Below, in pieces: positions 59,203-64,000 of a DNA stretch of 64,000 nucleotides. The notes beneath the pieces are model-generated. The model saw only the letters and a list, made by a program, of their open reading frames with translations, ran no database searches and was not told the origin of the DNA. The stretch is taken from positions 1 through 64,000 of IMG/VR virus record IMGVR_UViG_3300008740_000600; one strand, given 5' to 3'. The first letter of the stretch is position 1, and each line of letters begins with the position of its first letter. Made by a program: the position numbers and the translations under genes. This DNA comes from a virus.

Positions 59203-60196
59203 GTTTCTTCCTTGCTAATTCTATTTTTAATTTATTACTTTGTTTTGCTTCTATAATACTAGTTAATGTAAAAAGTTTTCCATACTTTAATACAGCATCA
59301 CTTACATCTTTTACTTCACTATGCCAGTCTGGGAAACTAACTGACCAACCATACTCTAAAGCACTATCTATTAATTGTTCTCCTACTTTATCTTTATCTG
59401 GCACTACTATTACTTCTTTTCCGATACTATCAATTATATCAGCCTGTGATTCGTTAATATTACTTCCTAGTACACCAACACCATCAATTGCTATAGCATC
59501 AAATACACCTTCGACTACTATTATACACTCTCTGCTATCTGTTTGTCTATCACTATTAAAAACATATCCAGCAGGTCTGTGTGCCATATATTTTGGCTTA
59601 ATAGTATCAACTATTGCCCTTGCGGCATACCCAACAATATTACCTCTCCACATAAAAGGTATAATAACCCTATGCTTCATTAATGTTGTGTTTGACCAAT
59701 ATGTTGGCCAATCATAATCAGGATCTCTATCTAGTAAGTATTTACAGCATTCTGTGAATGGCTCTATGTCTTCTTGATTTAACCGATCTTGCCAATGTGG
59801 TAACTCTAAACTACCCTCAGGCAATACATAAGCATCAAAGTCAACATCAACATCATGTTGAATTTCTGTAAGTACTCCAACTTCGTCTTTAATTCTTACT
59901 GCTTCAATTACTAACCTTTGTATTTCATTATCATTAGATCCTAACCAAGTAAGTAACCTTCTCATCTTATATCCAAGATGTCCTCCAGGTTTCCAACCTG
60001 TTTTGAATCCACAATTAAAACAATGGTAAGAGATGGAACCATCCCCTTGTGTAATGATACCACCTCTTCCCCGTTTGTCTTGGCTTTCGCCATTATGAAT
60101 ACAACAAGGAGCATTAAAACTTGTCCAACCGGATGGTGTAGTCTTACGACGAGGAGGAAGAAGGGAAACTACACTATCTTGAATGCTGTTATTCAT
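59186..60196 (-). CDS. DNA primase, T4 gp61-like
   Basis: 336 residues from ATG 60196. A zinc-binding region (APCCIHNGES and YHCFNCGFKTGW) precedes a TOPRIM-like core with IIVVEGVFDAIAIDGVGVLG and VIVVPDKDKVGEQ. It makes RNA primers with the gp41-like helicase. An in-frame TTG at 60232 is part of the -35 box, so I reject the longer start. The predicted +1 falls on the A of the ATG, so the mRNA is probably leaderless. Confidence 0.92.
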   Translation of the reverse strand: MNNSIQDSVVSLLPPRRKTTPSGWTSFNAPCCIHNGESQDKRGRGGIITQGDGSISYHCFNCGFKTGWKPGGHLGYKMRRLLTWLGSNDNEIQRLVIEAVRIKDEVGVLTEIQHDVDVDFDAYVLPEGSLELPHWQDRLNQEDIEPFTECCKYLLDRDPDYDWPTYWSNTTLMKHRVIIPFMWRGNIVGYAARAIVDTIKPKYMAHRPAGYVFNSDRQTDSRECIIVVEGVFDAIAIDGVGVLGSNINESQADIIDSIGKEVIVVPDKDKVGEQLIDSALEYGWSVSFPDWHSEVKDVSDAVLKYGKLFTLTSIIEAKQSNKLKIELARKKLGQRN

Positions 60197-60202
60197 AGTT
60201 GT

Positions 60203-60232
60203 ATTATACAGGATATAAGGTACAAAAGTCAA
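60203..60232 (-). promoter_or_regulatory. Sigma70-type promoter placing +1 on the primase ATG
   Basis: Minus strand: TTGACT at 60227-60232, 18 bases, TATAAT at 60203-60208, then six bases and ATG. The last base of the -10 is seven bases from the start codon. Confidence 0.78.
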
Positions 60233-60239
60233 CCTTTTT

Positions 60240-60908
60240 TTAGGATTGACGCTGTAAATATATATAGATTTTTTTCAACAGTTTCTTAATAACTGGATGA
60301 CTAGCGTCCCAATTAAATAAGGCAAAGTATGCCATAAGGTCTGGACTTAGATAATGTCCGAGTTCGTCTTTGAATGAAGCTGTTTTGCCGGCCATTCGTA
60401 TTAATTTATAAGCACCTTTATTGCCAACGTGTCTTGTTAACTCGTCTGCTATGTTCATAGCATAAGCTTCAATCTCATCAGGACGACTCATGTACTCATA
60501 TTCTGTGCCTTTATCACTTACATATCCATCTCTACCTGGGTGAAAATTTCTTATTCTATGCTGTTTCATATGTAACAATTCATGTTTCATAGCATCTCTT
60601 AATTTAAATAAGAAAAATTTCCTACCTTGTTTAGTCCATTCAACACTATCAGTATCTTTACTGCTAAAAATTAAATCAATATTAATCGGTGTTGAACCGC
60701 CCTCTTCGTCATCATCTGGATTGTAACTAGCTGAAATATTCATCTCCCCAGAGACGATTTTTTCATTTTTATGAATTTTAACAGTGGTCATTGGAAGATG
60801 TTTTGTAACTAAATTAGCTATCTGTTTAAAGGTTTGAGTTCCTCTAATTTCTCTAGCTAATGGTTTTATATCAACCGATTCCGGGTCTGTAACTTCAATG
60901 ATAAGCAT
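60240..60908 (-). CDS. HExxH metalloprotease-like phage protein (222 aa)
   Basis: KHELLHMKQHR (His109, Glu110, His113) is a zinc metalloprotease motif, and RPDEIEAYAMNIADEL provides a likely third ligand Glu. Before it lies a beta-rich half. Proteins of this type recur in marine T4-like phages. The substrate is unknown; a maturation or host-takeover role is possible. It ends just before the primase promoter. Confidence 0.65.
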   Translation of the reverse strand: MLIIEVTDPESVDIKPLAREIRGTQTFKQIANLVTKHLPMTTVKIHKNEKIVSGEMNISASYNPDDDEEGGSTPINIDLIFSSKDTDSVEWTKQGRKFFLFKLRDAMKHELLHMKQHRIRNFHPGRDGYVSDKGTEYEYMSRPDEIEAYAMNIADELTRHVGNKGAYKLIRMAGKTASFKDELGHYLSPDLMAYFALFNWDASHPVIKKLLKKIYIYLQRQS

Positions 60909-60921
60909 ACTATTACTTATC

Positions 60922-61485
60922 TTACTCTGACGTTCTATAAAATAAATGATCGTCTACACGACCAACTAAATGAAACTCTCTACTCCATCCAGGAGATACA
61001 TAAAAAGCATGATAATGAGTAGCGCCTTCAACTAATCCAACATAAGAATTTAATACTATTATTCTCCATGCTAACTCCTGTGCTTTGGCCCATGCTAAAT
61101 CTTCAAATATTGTATCTGCTTTCCCATCACAATACCAACTAAATTGACACTTGTTTTTGATAGGATAATATACAGCATCATCTTCTGGTGTTTGTTTTGT
61201 TTTCCAGCTTTCTCTAACTGGTCCTTGATAAACAACATCACATACATTATCTGGATATCTGATATCTCTTACGCGATTCATTACAACCAAACCAACAGCA
61301 ACTTGACCTACTGTACTTTCTGATTTTGCTTCATGATAAATGTTTTGTGCCAAACAATAAATGTCAGATGAATTATCTATTTTCATTAATCCTGGCTTAT
61401 ATTTGGGTTCTATTTCTGTAGCTACAGAACTAAATGCGATATTACAAAAAAGTAATAATACTAAACCGCCGAATAGTTTTCTCAT
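60922..61485 (-). CDS. SleB-type cell-wall hydrolase (endolysin)
   Basis: 187 residues from ATG 61485 with GGAG. An N-terminal signal peptide or anchor (MRKLFGGLVLLLFCNIAFSS) leads to a SleB/Hydrolase_2 domain: LAQNIYHEAKSES (catalytic Glu), GLVVMNRVRDIRYPDNVC, KCQFSWYCDGK and ATHYHAFYV. It cleaves peptidoglycan during lysis. The export signal suggests a SAR or Sec endolysin. A 29-residue membrane peptide gene overlaps its start. Confidence 0.9.
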   Translation of the reverse strand: MRKLFGGLVLLLFCNIAFSSVATEIEPKYKPGLMKIDNSSDIYCLAQNIYHEAKSESTVGQVAVGLVVMNRVRDIRYPDNVCDVVYQGPVRESWKTKQTPEDDAVYYPIKNKCQFSWYCDGKADTIFEDLAWAKAQELAWRIIVLNSYVGLVEGATHYHAFYVSPGWSREFHLVGRVDDHLFYRTSE

Positions 61486-61571
61486 AATAATACTCCATTG
61501 TGCCAACCTAACAATAAGCAGGTTGCGATTATAATTATCCAAAAATATATAAACAATTTTAATTCGTTCAT
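61482..61571 (-). CDS. 29-aa membrane micropeptide coupled to the endolysin
   Basis: Starts at 61571 after GAAAGG, ends in TGA overlapping the endolysin ATG (ATGA). It is nearly all one hydrophobic helix (FIYFWIIIIATCLLLGW). It is the first gene downstream of a perfect -35 and a TATTAT -10. Size, helix and place fit a tiny holin or pinholin, but it could be a translational leader for the endolysin. Confidence 0.5.
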   Translation of the reverse strand: MNELKLFIYFWIIIIATCLLLGWHNGVLL

Positions 61572-61591
61572 AAACCTTTCATTAGTATATT

Positions 61592-61620
61592 ATAATACTA
61601 TAATTTTAGTATTTTGTCAA
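61592..61620 (-). promoter_or_regulatory. Sigma70-type promoter of the lysis genes (TTGACA-N17-TATTAT)
   Basis: Minus strand: TTGACA at 61615-61620 and TATTAT at 61592-61597, spacing 17. It lies just downstream of tRNA-Met. Confidence 0.78.
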
Positions 61621-61632
61621 GTATTATTTTAT

Positions 61633-61709
61633 TGGTAGCTCTGGCAAGAATCGAACTTGCGACCTTTGGCTTATGAGTCCAACGCTCTAACCAACTGAGC
61701 TACAGAGCC
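61633..61709 (-). tRNA. tRNA-Met (anticodon CAT)
   Basis: 77 bases. Acceptor GGCTCTG with CAGAGCT (one G-U), D-arm GCTC/GAGC, anticodon loop CTCATAA, T-arm GTTCGATTC, encoded CCA. The anticodon stem has an A-G mismatch next to the loop. Elongator Met is most likely; a CAT tRNA read as Ile after lysidine modification is the alternative. Confidence 0.9.
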
Positions 61710-61717
61710 GTTGGTAT

Positions 61718-62608
61718 TTACTGAAATACTTTGTTCTTTTTAAGCCGTTTATCTCTAATATGGTCAATATCAACACCATAGATATACAATGCTGACTCAA
61801 ATGTTTTATTGTCGTATTTAAACGGCAATTCGTAATTCCTAAATAACGTGGAATCTGCTTTGATATTATGAATAACTCTACATCTATCATTTATATGATT
61901 TACAAATAAACAATGCCCAATTATATACTTGCTACCTGTAATCCAGTCAGTTTGTTTTATTTCTTTTGCCTTATCACATAAGAAATGAATTTCTCTATAC
62001 GGATCTTTATAATTTTTAATAAAATCTTTAGTATCACCACTATATAAAAAATCATTTGAATGTAAAAGTTTTGATGGGTTAATTGGATCAGGGTCTTTAA
62101 CTACTGCTGAAAATCTCCATCCTTTATCTATGAAACGATCGAAGTGTTTTGGCTTAACTAAACAATCCCACCTCGAATGTACAAGTTTATCGTACTTAGA
62201 TAAATCAAATTGATTCACTGCTTGACTAAGATGATATAATCTTCCAAAATAATATTGAAATTTTATAAATGCTTGTTCTGGAGAATAGCCTAATGTACCT
62301 TCTGGTGGTGTAAGATACTCGTTGAGTTCTTTGTGGAATTTAAAATATTTTTGTAATTCAGCAGGTTCTGAAAATATAAACTTAACGTCATCAAAATATT
62401 TTTCTAAATTTCCATCATATAATTTTTCTAAACGAATCCTATTAGCTGAATTGGCGAATGAAATATTATTACTATGTGAGGTACTATAAGCCCATGAACT
62501 ACTAAAAAAATCAATGTCATGTTCACTTTCTTCAGCTACACTTTTCCACCATTGGTAGCACCAATCCATATATCGTAACTGTCCTGTAAAAACTATAGCT
62601 ACTTTCAT
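61718..62608 (-). CDS. Glycosyltransferase-like protein (296 aa)
   Basis: Begins MKVAIVFTGQLRYMDWCYQW and has YDKLVHSRWDCLVKPKHF, a pattern of phage and bacterial GT-A-like enzymes (R-x-D motif of WavE-type families). It probably transfers a sugar to a surface glycan or a virion protein. It overlaps the oxygenase-like gene upstream by 4 bases (ATGA). The donor and acceptor are unknown. Confidence 0.55.
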   Translation of the reverse strand: MKVAIVFTGQLRYMDWCYQWWKSVAEESEHDIDFFSSSWAYSTSHSNNISFANSANRIRLEKLYDGNLEKYFDDVKFIFSEPAELQKYFKFHKELNEYLTPPEGTLGYSPEQAFIKFQYYFGRLYHLSQAVNQFDLSKYDKLVHSRWDCLVKPKHFDRFIDKGWRFSAVVKDPDPINPSKLLHSNDFLYSGDTKDFIKNYKDPYREIHFLCDKAKEIKQTDWITGSKYIIGHCLFVNHINDRCRVIHNIKADSTLFRNYELPFKYDNKTFESALYIYGVDIDHIRDKRLKKNKVFQ

Positions 62609-63132
62609 TTTTTATTTTTTAAATAATTGTCGAGGGCTTCTTGATAAGAAATATCTAAAATTTTAAATTTTATAAACAGTCTATCATTTTCAAAAACAGG
62701 AACACCATGCTCTTGAAAAACATTTAACAAAGCACATTTATAATTTGTAAGACCATAAGCTGGAAAGTTTATAGGACCAACTGGATCATTTAATTGAATG
62801 TTTACAGCACATTTTATTTGTTGCGAACCTTGATATTTGTGTGCTGACTTATCTGAATGTACAGGTACTGATGTATTTGCTTTTTGCTTTATAACAGCAA
62901 ATATAACATTATTAGTTCCTAGTAGTTCTTTTAATTGTTTACGAACACTATCAATTTCTGTATTTGGCTTATCTGGTATATCAGCATACAACCAAGATTT
63001 AGGACCAGCAAACCAACTATCGGTATTTGGGTTATCTTTAAAATATGGTTCGAATTCTATATTTTTAACTTCGTCTTTTAATTTCTCGTTATTATAAATT
63101 AAGTCTAGCTCATGTAAAAAGTCAGCTCTCAT
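62605..63132 (-). CDS. 2OG-Fe(II) oxygenase-like protein (175 aa)
   Basis: SVPVHSDKSAHKYQG gives a possible His-x-Asp pair, NVFQEHGVPVFENDRLFIKF the later His and Arg, in the order of 2-oxoglutarate/iron oxygenases. A double-stranded beta-helix is likely. Substrate unknown. ATGA overlap on both sides places it between a cupin-like protein and a glycosyltransferase-like protein. Confidence 0.5.
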   Translation of the reverse strand: MRADFLHELDLIYNNEKLKDEVKNIEFEPYFKDNPNTDSWFAGPKSWLYADIPDKPNTEIDSVRKQLKELLGTNNVIFAVIKQKANTSVPVHSDKSAHKYQGSQQIKCAVNIQLNDPVGPINFPAYGLTNYKCALLNVFQEHGVPVFENDRLFIKFKILDISYQEALDNYLKNKK

Positions 63133-63608
63133 TTTTCTTTATCCGTGTTAATTCCTCTATCATCAAAATTAGTTGTATAACCATACTTAGATTTATAAGT
63201 TCTAAATGATTCTAAAGTGCCGTCTTTCTTTTTAAAATGCCATTCACCTTCTCGTCTAAGTTTACCTGGCATAAACAAAGTTAAAGCTGTTGTTCCTGGT
63301 TTTAATGATATCCTATGAAAGTCTTCAGCTTGTTTATGTCTATAATGTCCTACACCTCTCCATATCTTAGACCCGTCTAAGAACTCCTCGTAATAACCTC
63401 CCATCAAAACTACAGTTGTATAATTCCAAGGGTGGTTATGAAAGTCTTCTTCATCGTCACCATAAAATTTATGTAGGAAAGCATTAAACGGAAAGCTGTC
63501 AACCCTTGTTTTTAGAAATATTTCCCAACGTTCAAGTATAACTTTTCCTGTTCTTTTATCAAACACTTCATGATATCGGCCTAATTTTTTAAATAGAGCT
63601 TTTAACAT
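63129..63608 (-). CDS. Cupin-like phage protein (159 aa), paralogue of 12735-13163
   Basis: Core FPFNAFLHKFYGDDEEDFHNH, PWNYTTVVLMGGYYE, WRGVGHYRHKQAEDFHRI and LFMPGK repeat the order of the protein at 12735-13163, with conserved His that could bind metal. The C-terminus is longer and basic. Function unknown. The two copies lie on opposite strands about 50 kb apart. Confidence 0.6.
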   Translation of the reverse strand: MLKALFKKLGRYHEVFDKRTGKVILERWEIFLKTRVDSFPFNAFLHKFYGDDEEDFHNHPWNYTTVVLMGGYYEEFLDGSKIWRGVGHYRHKQAEDFHRISLKPGTTALTLFMPGKLRREGEWHFKKKDGTLESFRTYKSKYGYTTNFDDRGINTDKEK

Positions 63609-64000
63609 TTAACGTTTTACTACGCCTTCCTTGAGAAGTCGTTCTCTGTTAATCATGTGTTGCTTTTGTACATCTTCTTTAGCACCACCAAAATATGCTA
63701 CAGCATGACCTTCATTGATTAAAACTTCTGTGACTTTTGTGCCACTATCTGTTTTAAAATCTCCTAGAATTCTACCAAACTTACCTTTCATATCTTCTCC
63801 GTGTTTGTTTACTTCGGTTACTAATATTGTATGTTCTTGTAGTAATTCTGTTAATCTTTTCTTAGCCGCCAACCCAAATACTTTTTCTTCGTCATCTGAT
63901 GTTCTTGATTCTGGCGTATCGATCCCCATAATTCTAACACGTTCATTTCTTTGCCATATTCCAAAGCCTAAGTCAATGTCTACATCTACTGTATCACCAT
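63609..64000 (-). CDS. Staphylococcal thermonuclease-like nuclease, 5' end off the window
   Basis: The frame is open through the right edge, so the gene starts outside; the ATG at 63929 is internal. Visible are RNERVRIMGIDTPESRTSD (active-site Arg and Asp), KFGRILGDF (second Arg) and INEGHAVAYFGG, the SNase core. It cleaves DNA or RNA with calcium. Whether it carries a signal peptide cannot be seen. Confidence 0.88.
   Translation of the reverse strand, partial: GDTVDVDIDLGFGIWQRNERVRIMGIDTPESRTSDDEEKVFGLAAKKRLTELLQEHTILVTEVNKHGEDMKGKFGRILGDFKTDSGTKVTEVLINEGHAVAYFGGAKEDVQKQHMINRERLLKEGVVKR

Overview
This window looks like about 64 kb of a large, AT-rich marine T4-superfamily myovirus genome, most like phages of SAR11-type alphaproteobacteria (pelagimyophages). 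The evidence is a T4-type replicative helicase (gp41-like), primase (gp61-like) and RNase H-like 5' nuclease; TATAAATA late-promoter boxes; a tail-fibre-like protein; a SleB-type endolysin; a bS21-like protein; and tightly packed, overlapping genes. The host assignment is inference. No integrase, transposase, CRISPR array or host rRNA is visible. Capsid and tail-tube genes must lie outside the window.

Layout. (1) 1-6.7 kb, plus strand: the tail of an FTR1-like permease, a DpdA-type DNA transglycosylase, small phage genes, a GT-B glycosyltransferase and FolE. (2) 6.7-13.9 kb: peroxiredoxin, small regulators (winged helix, cold-shock), tRNA-Leu, a 1,018-residue lipoprotein subtilase, a cupin-like protein and a phosphoribosyltransferase. 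(3) 14-20.5 kb: QueD, ClpP, QueE, RNase H and many small genes. (4) 20.6-28.4 kb: a MoxR/VWA pair, a 2OG-Fe oxygenase, possible virion genes, and a small cluster with a miniature AMP-binding enzyme. (5) 28.4-39.7 kb, minus strand: tail fibre, methyltransferase-like protein, tRNA-Ala, SpeD, tRNA-Thr, a kinase-like protein, radical SAM, amidinotransferase and other unknowns, interrupted by one plus-strand ATE1/Bpt-like aminoacyltransferase. (6) 39.8-40.1 kb: two tiny plus-strand membrane proteins behind a late promoter. (7) 40.1-47.2 kb, minus strand: csgF, csgG, a curlin-like repeat protein, a FecR-domain protein and a CHASE2 nucleotide cyclase in one compact operon. (8) 47.3-57.8 kb, minus strand: QueC, a D12-class adenine methyltransferase, GMP reductase, nucleotidyltransferase, exonuclease, ClpS, Hsp20, SGNH-like protein, bS21, ClpX and a coiled-coil membrane protein with a probable frameshifted extension. 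(9) 57.8-64 kb, minus strand: helicase, primase, metalloprotease, a micro membrane peptide with endolysin, tRNA-Met, glycosyltransferase-like protein, oxygenase-like protein, a cupin paralogue and a thermonuclease running off the end.

How the genes work together. FolE, QueD, QueE and QueC make preQ0 from GTP, and DpdA can place a 7-deazaguanine in phage DNA. ClpP, ClpX, ClpS, Hsp20 and the aminoacyltransferase-like protein could remodel host proteolysis. Twelve easily read sigma70-type promoters share an extended ggTTGACA -35 box. Two of them, before the primase and the RNase H, put the predicted +1 exactly on the ATG. Several other units carry NATAAATA late boxes, including the curli-like operon.

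The best candidate for an undescribed system is the csgF-csgG-curlin-FecR-cyclase operon: a virus-encoded surface secretion/amyloid module coupled to cyclic-nucleotide signalling. Functional calls come from reading motifs and from family knowledge; no database search was run.
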